DNA from: 54-19 sp038210655
GTDB taxonomy: Bacteria; Chloroflexota; Chloroflexia; Chloroheliales; Chloroheliaceae
Assembly: GCA_038210655.1 (NCBI GenBank)
Contig: JBBQWM010000023.1
Span: 35,921 to 99,920 of the forward strand
Reading direction: 5' to 3'
DNA length: 64,000 nt
The position numbers were made by a program, and so were the translations under genes. Below are positions 16,546-24,857 of this stretch, one piece after another (position 1 is the stretch's first letter; the number at the start of each line of letters is the position of its first letter). The notes beneath the pieces were generated by a model. It was not told the origin of the DNA, made no database searches, and was given only the letters and a program-made list of their open reading frames with translations.

Positions 16546-17472
16546 TCACGCTTCCAACCTGAAACTGTTCGCCGCCGCCTCGACCGTGGGGGCCGAAATG
16601 ACTCGTTCGCCCCACGCCGTCCCCACCAGCAAGGTGTTATAACCGATCTTGCAAACCTCACGCGGCACGCCCCGCGAAAGCGCCACAAAGCTATCCAACG
16701 CCTCCGGGCTGTAAATGTCCGGCCCCGACCCCGCCACATTGAGCCTGAACTGTATCATAGCCCGCGTCTCATCCGGGCTAAGGGGCTTGAGCCAATTGGT
16801 ATTGACCACTCGGCTGGCAAGGTTCTCACGGCTGGCGACCATCCGGGCCAATTCGGGCTGCCCAAACAGCAAGACCTGTAGCAGCTTATCGCCGTCCGCC
16901 TCAAAATTGAGCAACAACCGAATAAGCTCCATCGCCCGTTTGCTGGCGGTCTGCGCCTCGTCGATCAGCAGCACGACAGTCCGCTGGTTGTTCTGAGTTT
17001 CTTCTATTAAAAGCTTCTTGAATTGGCCCTTGAGCGGTTCGACCTGGCGGCTGATTGGGCTGCAATTAAATTCGAGCAGCAAGTTAGTCATGACCTGGCT
17101 GTTCGTCCCTTCCAGATCATCGAGGTAGGCGATAGCGTATTTTTCAGGATAGGCCGCCAGCCGGTCGTACAAAATATTGGCAATCGAACTCTTGCCACTT
17201 CCGACCGCCCCTAGCACCATGCCGAGGCCCATCCGGTCGCGGATAAGTTGTAAGCAGTTCTCGATAATCTGGCGGTTCAACTGGGTCAGATGAACAAAGC
17301 GCCGGTTTGTGCCGCTCACCTGGAAGGGCGGTTCCCACAAACCAAAATGGGCCAGATATTGCTCTTTGGTCTCAATTTCGCGTAAGACGGTTTCGGCGCT
17401 ATCGGGCTGAACTATCTCGGTTTCGGTTGGCCCGCTATCGGCCCCTGCTTTAGCTTCGATTTGAACTGCCAT
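16546..17472 (-). CDS. ExeA/TniB-like AAA ATPase
   Basis: 308 aa. The ATG at 17472 (MAVQIEAK) is preferred because AGGTAGGAAAG lies just upstream; an in-frame ATG at 17496 lacks such a site. Walker A is GAVGSGKSS and Walker B is VVLLIDEAQ, with sensor-like LLFGQPELARM and NTNWLKPLSPDETRAMIQFRL. The order matches the AAA_22 family (ExeA, TniB, MuB-like). The N-terminal YLAHFGLWEPPF is typical of ExeA-type proteins. No secretion or transposase gene is near; its pairing with a ParB and a Rep suggests a role in replication or DNA loading. It ends 4 nt before the parB start. Confidence 0.8.
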   Translation of the reverse strand: MAVQIEAKAGADSGPTETEIVQPDSAETVLREIETKEQYLAHFGLWEPPFQVSGTNRRFVHLTQLNRQIIENCLQLIRDRMGLGMVLGAVGSGKSSIANILYDRLAAYPEKYAIAYLDDLEGTNSQVMTNLLLEFNCSPISRQVEPLKGQFKKLLIEETQNNQRTVVLLIDEAQTASKRAMELIRLLLNFEADGDKLLQVLLFGQPELARMVASRENLASRVVNTNWLKPLSPDETRAMIQFRLNVAGSGPDIYSPEALDSFVALSRGVPREVCKIGYNTLLVGTAWGERVISAPTVEAAANSFRLEA

Positions 17473-17660
17473 TTCTTTCCTACCTTGACTACTCATTGAT
17501 TGAATATTGCCGGACGGACTAACTAAACTGCCTGTTCGTCTTTGTTATACATGATTATACCGCATGGAGTCAATAGAATTAGAGGCCAATTTGCTCGGTC
17601 GGGACAAAATTGCCCAAAATTGTCCCATAGGCTCAAAAGCATGTGGAAAACTTTTTAGAC

Positions 17661-18401
17661 CTATCGTCGCCCACTCGCCTTTTGGTGCGCCAGCCACTCC
17701 TGAGCCTGCCCCACACTCGGCAATCCGGGGGCTATTGCGCTGGCCCGCCCGATCAGCCCTTCCGCTTCCAGCAAGGTCGGAGCCGTAAAAGCGACCCACA
17801 GCATAAGGTCAATATTATCGAGGTTGCGCCGTTCGAGCGTCTTGAATTGCAGATAGGCCGCCATTTTATCCCCGCTCTGAGCCTGCCCCACCGCCCAATG
17901 AAAAGTCGGTAGGTCTGCCGGATGAATGGGTAAGAGTCGCGCAGGTTGGTAAGGTTGCTCATAACCGGAATAGGCTGGAACATAAGGCAAATAGGCGGGC
18001 GCTTTTTCCTCTATCGACAGCAAAGCCAGCACACCGCTAACTATCAATAGCCCCGCCGGTAGCCAGTAAAGCGAGTTGGTAAAGCCAAATAAAGTTGCCA
18101 ACAATCCACACACAAGCTGAAAAATACCCGCCCGCACCGGGTAAGTCGCCACCTGCCAGCCTGTCCGAATCGCCGCCAACCCCATCACCCCTAGTGGCAA
18201 ACTAAAGAAGGTCGTAAAATTAAGCACAAAAAATCGGCTGAACCGAAAACCGCCCAGATTAGTATTCTTCAATAGCACATCCAGAATAATAAGAAAGAAC
18301 GGCCCAATCGCTACCGCCAGCAAACTCGCTCCGCCCGCCAGCGCCAGATACTTCGCTATCTGTTGCCACTGCCGTTTCTTTTGTACAGTCGATTTAACCA
18401 A
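17661..18401 (-). CDS. Membrane protein of unknown function
   Basis: 246 aa, TTG start, so the exact 5' end is uncertain. Four predicted membrane helices lie in residues ~17-130 (AVAIGPFFLIILDVLL; LNFTTFFSLPLGVMGLAAI; AGIFQLVCGLLATLFGF; LPAGLLIVSGVLALL). A ~100-residue cytoplasmic helical tail includes HWAVGQAQSGDKMAAYLQF and AIAPGLPSVGQAQEWLAHQ, which has a TPR-like feel. It is on the same strand as the ATPase-parB-rep block and 188 nt from it. Not recognised. Confidence 0.55.
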   Translation of the reverse strand: MVKSTVQKKRQWQQIAKYLALAGGASLLAVAIGPFFLIILDVLLKNTNLGGFRFSRFFVLNFTTFFSLPLGVMGLAAIRTGWQVATYPVRAGIFQLVCGLLATLFGFTNSLYWLPAGLLIVSGVLALLSIEEKAPAYLPYVPAYSGYEQPYQPARLLPIHPADLPTFHWAVGQAQSGDKMAAYLQFKTLERRNLDNIDLMLWVAFTAPTLLEAEGLIGRASAIAPGLPSVGQAQEWLAHQKASGRR

Positions 18402-18491
18402 TTCAACTCTTTAGATCTAACAAATGTAGCCACAGATGAACACAGATGAACGCAGATAAAATAAATAGAAATTAAAACAGAACCATTCAAT

Positions 18492-18583
18492 CCTGTCATT
18501 CTGAGCGAAGCGAAGAATCTTCTGTCAATTGTAACTTTTAACCCAACAGGCCGGGATTCTTCACTGCGGCTCAGAGTGACAGG
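18492..18583. repeat. Family D inverted repeat
   Basis: Arms CCTGTCATTCTGAGCGAAGC / GCGGCTCAGAGTGACAGG, with a second inner pair GAAGAATCT/GGATTCTTC. It is preceded at 18427-18457 by ACAGATGAACACAGATGAACG direct repeats. A related core lies inside the 11307-11480 element and near 7600. Confidence 0.75.
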
Positions 18584-18607
18584 ATTAAGGCTAGTTGAAG
18601 ATTTACC

Positions 18608-19045
18608 TTATTTTAGCATAAAGTAAGAACCACCTAGCAACAAAACTACGGCAAATATTTTTGTGCCGTCTATCGGACGGGTTGCTAAACCAAACCAACC
18701 AAAAGAGTCAAACAATAACCCCATTAAAAGCTGGCCTACTACTACAAGCGTCACTGCCGATGTTGCACCCATTTTGGGTATGGTATAACTTAGAGTGAGA
18801 TAAAGCACCAACCCTAAACTACCTAATCCAAACATATACCAGGGTAAACTTCGCCAATTATCAACTCTTTCGCCACCACGTAATAATAATAGCACGCCAG
18901 AAACGACCGCCCCACTAACATGAATAATAAAACTACTGGCGGCACCCCCAACTCGTTCGCTCATAACTCCTGATAAGGGTGATTGTAACCCAACCGCCAC
19001 CCCGCCTGATAATCCGATCAAGACCCCTAAGATTGCTTCAATCAT
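18608..19045 (-). CDS. DMT-superfamily transporter, DUF606/YdcZ type
   Basis: 145 aa. The ATG at 19045 (MIEAILGVLIGL) follows GGAAAGGGG; an upstream Met at 19066 is possible. Five hydrophobic helices with the DUF606 signature: GLQSPLSGVMSERVGGAASSFIIHVSG near the start and PKMGATSAVTLVVVGQLLMGLLFDSFGWFG near the end. The length equals that of half-size DMT transporters, which work as dimers. Substrate unknown. It lies between the two par clusters on the same strand. Confidence 0.8.
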   Translation of the reverse strand: MIEAILGVLIGLSGGVAVGLQSPLSGVMSERVGGAASSFIIHVSGAVVSGVLLLLRGGERVDNWRSLPWYMFGLGSLGLVLYLTLSYTIPKMGATSAVTLVVVGQLLMGLLFDSFGWFGLATRPIDGTKIFAVVLLLGGSYFMLK

Positions 19046-19276
19046 GTAAGCTAGACCCCTTTCCATTTTTAGAGCCTATTACCATAACCTCAAATTCTAA
19101 GTTCTTGTAAGATGAAAATCACCTCAAAATATCTTATCAATTTTGGCGGTAATAGGCAAAAGGTGGTCTTTAAGCTCAATGGATCAAAGCACCCTCGTTT
19201 TTGAGAGGATATGGTTTTTGGATAGAAGTAATATACTGCCGATATTATTCCCCAGTCCCTCTTCAACTCTCATTCT

Positions 19277-20071
19277 TTATCCCTTAGAAAATGTTTTCAC
19301 GTGAAGCTTTTTTTCTAATCGGGCTAGTTCTTCTTTGAGGCTAGAGATTTCGCTTAGAAGCGACTCGCGGCTTGGCTCGTCGTCGATTTGTTCCCAATTC
19401 TCGATGGCTTCGCTGATATATTCGCGCATTCGTTGAAATTGCTGCGGTCGATAGCGCCAAATACGGGCCGATTGGTCTGCCGGTCGTTCGCGAATAAGTT
19501 CGAGCGCACCCGCCGCTTTCTGACCTTCACCGGGCGTGCCATCGCTCACCCCCAACTTCTTCAAACGCTGGTCAACGTAGCCGTGCGAACGATTTATCAT
19601 CTTGGCAATATCTCGATTTGAAACATTGCGTTCAACCGAAAGCTTGTAAAAAAACTCGGCCTCATCGTGCGGGTCGAGGTCTACCCGTTGCAGATTTTCG
19701 ACCAGCGAGACAATCTGGGCGGCTTGATCGTCCAGTTCTTTGATAATAACTGGCACTTCACGCAACCCTGCCGCCCGTGCCGCCCGCCAGCGCCGCTCTC
19801 CGGCGATAATCTGATACTGTCCGTCCGGGCCACCCGGCATAGGCCGCACGATAATCGGCTGTAAAATACCGCGCTCTGTAATATCGGCAGCTAGTTCAAT
19901 ATCCTTTTCGGCATTCGCTTTCTTGCGGGGCTGATCTGGATTTGGTTCAACCTGATCGATAGGCATAAAGCGAGCCTCATCCATCGGGTCGCCATCCTCC
20001 GCCAGGCGGTTCTTAACCTTTAATCCGGCAAATACATCTTTATTGGTTGCTACTCGGTTATTTCTCGACAC
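19277..20071 (-). CDS. parB: ParB chromosome/plasmid partition protein
   Basis: 264 aa. The GTG at 20071 has GGAGG 9 nt upstream and overlaps the end of parA by 14 nt, so the two are translationally coupled. ParB N-terminal domain: MPIDQVEPNPDQPRKK, ITERGILQPIIVRP, CTP-binding IIAGERRWRAARAAGL and ENLQRVDLDPHDEAEF. Then the HTH (NVSNRDIAKMINRSHGYVDQ) and a C-terminal coiled-coil dimerisation region (LLSEISSLKEELARLEKK). ParB loads at parS and slides as a CTP clamp; ParA segregates the complex. A parS-like palindrome lies in its own 3' end. Confidence 0.93.
   Translation of the reverse strand: MSRNNRVATNKDVFAGLKVKNRLAEDGDPMDEARFMPIDQVEPNPDQPRKKANAEKDIELAADITERGILQPIIVRPMPGGPDGQYQIIAGERRWRAARAAGLREVPVIIKELDDQAAQIVSLVENLQRVDLDPHDEAEFFYKLSVERNVSNRDIAKMINRSHGYVDQRLKKLGVSDGTPGEGQKAAGALELIRERPADQSARIWRYRPQQFQRMREYISEAIENWEQIDDEPSRESLLSEISSLKEELARLEKKLHVKTFSKG
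19293..19308. promoter_or_regulatory. Candidate parS site
   Basis: GTTTTCACGTGAAGCT is centred on CACGTG and matches the widespread bacterial parS consensus TGTTTCACGTGAAACA at 12 of 16 positions. It lies inside the last codons of the ParA-linked parB, a typical location for parS. It was the only TTTCACGTGAA-type core I found in the window. Confidence 0.5.
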
Positions 20072-20861
20072 GTTGCATAACCTCCTGCGCGAAATTATTA
20101 TACTGCCCGGCAGCCTGATGACGCGGTTCATAAGCCTGGATTGGCCCCTGATTGCGTACCCTGACTAACGCCGAATAGTCGCCGATCCGAGTTGGGAAAA
20201 CCACATCACCCAATATCTGCCGCACCCGGCCCTCGATTTCTTTGCTGATCGAGGTGCGAGCATCATACATCGTGAGCAACACGCCCGCCAGTCGTAGCCT
20301 GCGGTTGAGCTTACGTCGCACCAAATCAATCACATCGTTAAAAGCCTTCAGCCCATCAACCGCAAAAAGCTGACATTGCAACGGGATAACCACATAATCC
20401 GAAGCGGTCAAAACGTTGAGGGTCAGCAGACCAAGCGAAGGTGGGCTATCGGTAATCACATAATCGTAACCCAATTCTTCGACTCCCTTGAGGGCCAGCC
20501 CGTTTTCGTCCTCCACCCCATCATATTTCTCGCGTAATAAACGCTCTCGGTTGACCGCTTGCACCAGATCAAGCTCGGCGGAGGCCAGCGAAATATGGGC
20601 TGGGAGCAAGTCAAACCCATACCTGGTAGGCTGAATAACCTGCTCGATACCAACATTTTCGTCGGTCAAAACGTCGTAAGTCGAAAACTCCAATTCAGTC
20701 GAATCCACCCCGCAAGCCATCGTCAAATTGGCCTGGGGATCGAGATCGACCAGCAAGACCCGCTTGCCACTATCCGCAATCGCCCGGCCTGTACAAATCG
20801 CCGAGGTGGTTTTACCAACCCCACCCTTTTGAATGCCAAACGCAATTCGCTTTGTCGCCAT
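20058..20861 (-). CDS. parA: ParA/Soj partition ATPase
   Basis: 267 aa deviant-Walker ATPase. Walker A is KGGVGKTT with signature lysine 12 and Lys17. Also visible are VDLDPQANLT (Walker A'), VITDSPPSLGLLTLNVL (Walker B) and VVIPLQCQLFAVDGL. There is no N-terminal HTH extension, so it is of the small chromosomal/type Ib-like Soj class. It dimerises on ATP, binds nucleoid DNA nonspecifically and moves ParB-parS complexes. ATG with AAGGGA upstream. It overlaps parB by 14 nt, forming a standard parAB operon transcribed away from the 20862-21308 region. Confidence 0.95.
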   Translation of the reverse strand: MATKRIAFGIQKGGVGKTTSAICTGRAIADSGKRVLLVDLDPQANLTMACGVDSTELEFSTYDVLTDENVGIEQVIQPTRYGFDLLPAHISLASAELDLVQAVNRERLLREKYDGVEDENGLALKGVEELGYDYVITDSPPSLGLLTLNVLTASDYVVIPLQCQLFAVDGLKAFNDVIDLVRRKLNRRLRLAGVLLTMYDARTSISKEIEGRVRQILGDVVFPTRIGDYSALVRVRNQGPIQAYEPRHQAAGQYNNFAQEVMQRVEK

Positions 20862-20950
20862 TAGTAAAATCCCTTATAATATGTAAATCTATTTGTTCTA
20901 GGCTTTATTGTAACACATCGACTGCTGGTTTGGTTCATTAAAGCGATTGT

Positions 20951-21004
20951 TTATAAAATCACAAGTGGCTGAAAATAGCCATGAGTTATAAAAATCACAA
21001 ATGG
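20951..21004. repeat. Direct repeats upstream of parAB
   Basis: TTATAAAATCACAAGTGG (20951) and TTATAAAAATCACAAATGG (20986) are direct repeats separated by a GGCTGAAAATAGCC hairpin, in an AT-rich stretch about 90 nt upstream of parA. They could be iterons, a par operator or an origin part. The rest of the 447-nt gap holds no gene I can support, apart from the leader repeat at its right end. Confidence 0.4.
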
Positions 21005-21191
21005 ATAGCATTATCCAACTGTGAAGGAAGTAACAATCCTGTTTGCTCTTTACAAACTCGCTCAGAATCGTTAATATATCATCTAGCTTTAGTTCTGGCT
21101 CAATCTGCACACCGACCTCCTATTATAACATTAGGTTGCTCTGAATTGCATCGCCTAAGCTTCTATATAAGAGCAGAGGCAGTCGGTAGAG

Positions 21192-21298
21192 GGTAGGTGC
21201 GTCAATCAAATTAGCCAGTTTGTCAGGAGATAGGTAATTCTTTTATCCTGTTAACGCCCGTATGGGTGTGTATATCCCTGTTAATTTTAGAGTAGGAG
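21192..21298 (+). repeat. Family F leader repeat, copy 1
   Basis: Leader that ends TATATCCCTGTTAATTTTAG and then AGTAGGAGAG, directly before the 71-aa gene. It contains TTTATCCTGTTAACGCCCG and upstream TCAGGAGATAGGTAATTC. It shares more than 80 nt of recognisable similarity with the copy at 32331. Its 3' end supplies the Shine-Dalgarno. Confidence 0.75.
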
Positions 21299-21308
21299 AG
21301 AAATTCCG

Positions 21309-21524
21309 ATGGACTTAGAAAAAGAATTGAATACCTGGATGGACGAGCATCAAACCGATCTGTTCGACTTAATTCGAGAGGCGATGGAAGAATTCGAGTC
21401 CGCGCATCCCGGTGTCGATCAAGCTATGGTTCGGCTCAACGGCCTGTCGATGGCCGACCGCCGTTTTGTAGCTCGTGCGCTAGGTGCCGTTCTACCCAAA
21501 TATCTTGGGCAATCCAATTCGTAA
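21309..21524 (+). CDS. Small acidic protein of unknown function
   Basis: 71 aa, ATG with AGGAGAG 8 nt upstream. Predicted all-helical and acidic at the N-terminus (MDLEKELNTWMDEHQTDLFD), then ADRRFVARALGAVLPKYLG. No domain recognised. Its start is supported by a strong Shine-Dalgarno placed by the family F leader that also precedes real genes. The SDR gene follows 123 nt downstream on the same strand behind another leader copy. Confidence 0.6.
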   Translation: MDLEKELNTWMDEHQTDLFDLIREAMEEFESAHPGVDQAMVRLNGLSMADRRFVARALGAVLPKYLGQSNS

Positions 21525-21610
21525 AGGCCGCTTAAAGCTAAAAGAGGCTTTATTAGTTGGCCCATAAGGGCGCTAGACTAGCTCAATTTTACGCCCATAA
21601 GAGGGTGTAA

Positions 21611-21640
21611 ACCCTGTGCATTCCTGTTAATTTATAGGAG
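21611..21640 (+). repeat. Family F leader repeat, copy 2 (short)
   Basis: ACCCTGTGCATTCCTGTTAA followed by TTTATAGGAG, the shortened 3' end of the leader, placed 7 nt before the SDR start codon. Confidence 0.65.
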
Positions 21641-21647
21641 AACAATT

Positions 21648-22439
21648 ATGGATTTAGGCTTAAAGGGGAAAGTGGCGATTGTAGCTGGGGCCAGTAAAGG
21701 GCTTGGCAAGGCCGTAGCGATGGAGTTGGCCCGCGAAGGCGCGAACGTCGTAATCTGTTCGCGTAACGAAAACGTCCTGCTCGAAACCGCCCGTGAGATC
21801 GGCAGTCAGACTGGTGTGCAAGTTCTGGCTCTACCGACCGATGTCTCCAAGCCAACCGATGTTGAGAACCTTATCGCTAAGACGGTCGCCCGTTTCGAGC
21901 GAATTGATGTTTTGGTCAACAATGCTGGTGGCCCACCGACTGGCACTTTCGAGAGTTTTGGCGACGAAGAATGGGCCAAAGCCATCGAACTTAACCTGCT
22001 CAGTGTTGTCCGTATGTCGCGGGCGGTCCTGCCCCAAATGAAAAAGCAGGGGAGCGGACGGATCATCAATATTACTTCGCTGGCGGCTAAAGAACCGATG
22101 GACGGTTTGATCTTGTCAAATTCGGCGCGGGCCGGAGTATTGGGTCTGGCGAAATCGATGTCCCAGGAATTTGGTAAGTACAACATAACCGTCAATAGCG
22201 TCTTACCCGGTTGGCATCTAACCGACCGCGTAAAAGAGACCACCAAATATATGGCTGACCTGAACAAGACCACCCCGGAAGAAATTATGTCCCAACGGAT
22301 TAAAACGATCCCGGTCGGTCGGATTGGTCTGCCGGAAGACCTGGCGGCGGCGGTTACTTTCCTGGCAAGCGAGCGGGCCGGATTTATTACCGGGGTAGCC
22401 CTAGTAGTTGACGGCGGTTCCAGCCGTAGCAATTCTTAG
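21648..22439 (+). CDS. SDR-family oxidoreductase with non-classical active site
   Basis: 263 aa short-chain dehydrogenase/reductase. NAD(P)-binding motif GASKGLG (residues 14-20), NNAGG, and C-terminal DGGSS. It resembles FabG-like 3-oxoacyl reductases over its whole length. The catalytic YxxxK is absent: the aligned segment reads LSNSARAG, with Ser for Tyr and Arg for Lys, as in a known SDR subgroup with an SNxxR pattern. The catalytic Ser region (ITSLAA) is retained. Activity and substrate are therefore uncertain. Start ATG behind TATAGGAG. Confidence 0.85.
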   Translation: MDLGLKGKVAIVAGASKGLGKAVAMELAREGANVVICSRNENVLLETAREIGSQTGVQVLALPTDVSKPTDVENLIAKTVARFERIDVLVNNAGGPPTGTFESFGDEEWAKAIELNLLSVVRMSRAVLPQMKKQGSGRIINITSLAAKEPMDGLILSNSARAGVLGLAKSMSQEFGKYNITVNSVLPGWHLTDRVKETTKYMADLNKTTPEEIMSQRIKTIPVGRIGLPEDLAAAVTFLASERAGFITGVALVVDGGSSRSNS

Positions 22440-22508
22440 CGCCTTGACAGGCGGGCTACTTGTCGGTAAACTTCAAGGGCTTTCTAAAAGTCAAGGAGAT
22501 AACTGGAT

Positions 22509-24788
22509 TTGAATAACGCTGATACCGAGCTTGTCAGCCCGCCTGTCGAAAATCGTTCCACCTCCCAACCGGGGAAGACCCAGGACAGCCCGTTCCGCGC
22601 TACTTTTGGGCCGCTCTGGGCTACCTTGCGTTCGCCTCTTTTTTATCTTAGCTTGCTTATTGCGTTTATAACCCTGGTCGTCGCCTATCAACTTCCTTAT
22701 CACAAGTCGATCAGCCTGGACGCGCCGGGCGACCGCGCCTACATGGTCGATTATTATTCGCGTGAGCAGTACAAAGATTTTATCTATCGCTGGGTAAAAC
22801 CGAGCAGCAATCTAGAATTACCGGGAGTCGGGCAGCCGCCCATTCTCCGGCTGAAGCTCGAAATGGCCCCTCGTCCGACCGGCCTGGTTCAACCCGCTAT
22901 TGAAATGCGTGTCAATGGCGATCTCTTCCAGACCGTTCAGATCGACCCTGCCGCCCGCAAAATCTACAACCTGACCTACTATGCCTCCAACCGACCGCTT
23001 TTCACCATCCAGCGCGGCAACCTCGATTTTTGGATGAAGATGGAGCCTTTTCTGCCCAAAGGCGACCCGCGTCCGCTTGGTATCGTGGTCAGCCAAATAG
23101 AAATCGAAGCCAGTGGTATCTTCGAGACCGGTCGCCCGACTATTCCGCCCTGGGGAACGCTAGGGCCGCTCCTCCTATCGCTGGCGATTTTAGGACTGGC
23201 AACGCGACAGGCCGGTTGGGGAGCGCGTGGTTCCGCCTCCACCATACTCGCGACGACCGTCCCCCTGTTAATCGGCGTAGTTGCCGACCGCGCTCTGATC
23301 GGGCTAACTGCCCCGGTGCTGCTGGTTAGTGTAGTTTTGGCCTACTTTTTCATGACCAGTGGGTTGCTTTTTGTTGGTTGGTGGCTGGGCAGGCGCGGCC
23401 TTTTACTGAGTATCCGGCAGGCCGGTTGGCTTGGGCTGATTTTTCTGCTGGTCTTTACCGTTCGGGCCGTCGGGATTAATCATCCGTCTTTTCAGACCCT
23501 CGATCATGGTTTTCGCGTCCACGAAGTCTACGCCCTCCTCAACGAGCCAGACCTGATCTTCTCACGCTATTATAATATGAACACGGTCAACTCGAACGGG
23601 CAGGATAGCAACGGTGTTCAGCGTTCGCAGACGGCAGGCCAATGGGAAGTTGCTACTGTTATTCCCTACTCGCCGCTCTTCTATATTAGCGATTTTCCGC
23701 TCGGTCAGCTATTTCGCCAGGATGAGAAAAGTTTTCTCTACTGGACAAATATTTATGCGCTCTGGTGGGAGACCACCACCGTTTTCTTACTTTACATAAT
23801 TGCAAGACAGGCTTTCGGGCGGGTTGGCAATCTGAGCGGGCTGATCGGCGGTGTGTTGATCGGGTTCTTTCCGCTTACCTTCCTGATGTCCTCCGACGGC
23901 GGCTACCCGACCATGCAAGCCGAATGGCTCACCCTGCTCTTCTTCGCCTTGCTGACCGGTTGGTTGTACAAAAGGCAGGCCGAAAGATTGCCACTTGGTT
24001 GGCGCTCTATCCTGGGCGGCGGCTTCGTTCTCGGTCTGGCAATGCTATCTCATACCGCTACGCTGCTTTTGCTGGGCGGATTTATGGTGCTATTTTTGAT
24101 ACTGCTCACGCTGTGGGGTGGGCGCTATCGCTATCTCAACCGACCTATCGTGCTAGTCGGCGGGGTTGGGCTACTGCTATCTTTTGGCCTCTATTATGGT
24201 TTTTACGTCTGGCCGCTCCTGACCCAGACCCTACCGACCCTAGCCGGAAAAGTCGGGCAGGGCGATGGCGTGGGCAAGCGTAGCGAGACCCTAAACGGCT
24301 TCTGGGAGGCCCTGGCCGCCCATTTCCACCTCTTCCCCTTCCTTATTACCAGCGCGACCCTGGCTTATCTGGTTTATCTCTACTGGCACGGTTCTCGCCG
24401 CCCGACCCGCTCCGCAATCACTGCCGATTTCGAGCTAGAAGTCGCCCGCGAGATCAGCCGCCCGGTTATGCTGGTGTTGGTAGCCTGGTTCGGTATTTTC
24501 CTGCTTTTTAGTGTAGCTGCCAGCCGTATCAACTTATTGCAAAAACATATGATCTTCGCCATCCCGCTTTTCGCGCTCGGCTGCGGATTGGCGCTGGCCC
24601 TGCTACTCGAAGCGGCCTACCTCTGGTGTTCTCGCAATTCGGCTTCATCAAAAAGCCGTTGGCCTCAATTGAGCGTCTGGACGGCCCAGAGCGCAATCGT
24701 GCTGCTGGTCGTCTACTTCCTATCGGTAGGGGCTTACACCTGGTTTCAGCGTGTCATAAACTATGTATTGCCGGCAGGTAGTGGTTAG
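22509..24788 (+). CDS. Large multi-pass membrane protein, glycosyltransferase-like
   Basis: 759 aa; the TTG start is preferred because AAGGAG lies 10 nt upstream and no earlier ATG exists. One N-terminal helix (~45-65) is followed by a ~130-residue extracytoplasmic domain (to ~190). Then come roughly eleven helices, including LIFLLVFTVRAVGINHPSFQTLDHGFRVHE, where the polar loop with conserved Asp/His resembles GT-C active-site loops. LAMLSHTATLLLLGGF also recalls GT-C proteins. No confident family match; probably cell-envelope polysaccharide or lipid glycosylation. It starts 69 nt after the SDR gene. Confidence 0.6.
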   Translation: MNNADTELVSPPVENRSTSQPGKTQDSPFRATFGPLWATLRSPLFYLSLLIAFITLVVAYQLPYHKSISLDAPGDRAYMVDYYSREQYKDFIYRWVKPSSNLELPGVGQPPILRLKLEMAPRPTGLVQPAIEMRVNGDLFQTVQIDPAARKIYNLTYYASNRPLFTIQRGNLDFWMKMEPFLPKGDPRPLGIVVSQIEIEASGIFETGRPTIPPWGTLGPLLLSLAILGLATRQAGWGARGSASTILATTVPLLIGVVADRALIGLTAPVLLVSVVLAYFFMTSGLLFVGWWLGRRGLLLSIRQAGWLGLIFLLVFTVRAVGINHPSFQTLDHGFRVHEVYALLNEPDLIFSRYYNMNTVNSNGQDSNGVQRSQTAGQWEVATVIPYSPLFYISDFPLGQLFRQDEKSFLYWTNIYALWWETTTVFLLYIIARQAFGRVGNLSGLIGGVLIGFFPLTFLMSSDGGYPTMQAEWLTLLFFALLTGWLYKRQAERLPLGWRSILGGGFVLGLAMLSHTATLLLLGGFMVLFLILLTLWGGRYRYLNRPIVLVGGVGLLLSFGLYYGFYVWPLLTQTLPTLAGKVGQGDGVGKRSETLNGFWEALAAHFHLFPFLITSATLAYLVYLYWHGSRRPTRSAITADFELEVAREISRPVMLVLVAWFGIFLLFSVAASRINLLQKHMIFAIPLFALGCGLALALLLEAAYLWCSRNSASSKSRWPQLSVWTAQSAIVLLVVYFLSVGAYTWFQRVINYVLPAGSG

Positions 24789-24857
24789 AGGCTAAAGCAA
24801 GATGTTGATAATGGGCCAATTGGAAAAGTAATCCAAAACCAATCGAGGAAAATGCCT

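Noticed and set aside
17545..17650. DnaA boxes / oriC between the ATPase and the membrane-protein gene
   Set aside because: Only two box-like 9-mers with mismatches (TTATACATG, TTTTCCACA) were seen; not enough to call an origin.
20898..21110. 70-aa minus-strand frame upstream of parA
   Set aside because: Cys- and Asn-rich composition unlike neighbours and overlaps the direct repeats; no support as a gene.
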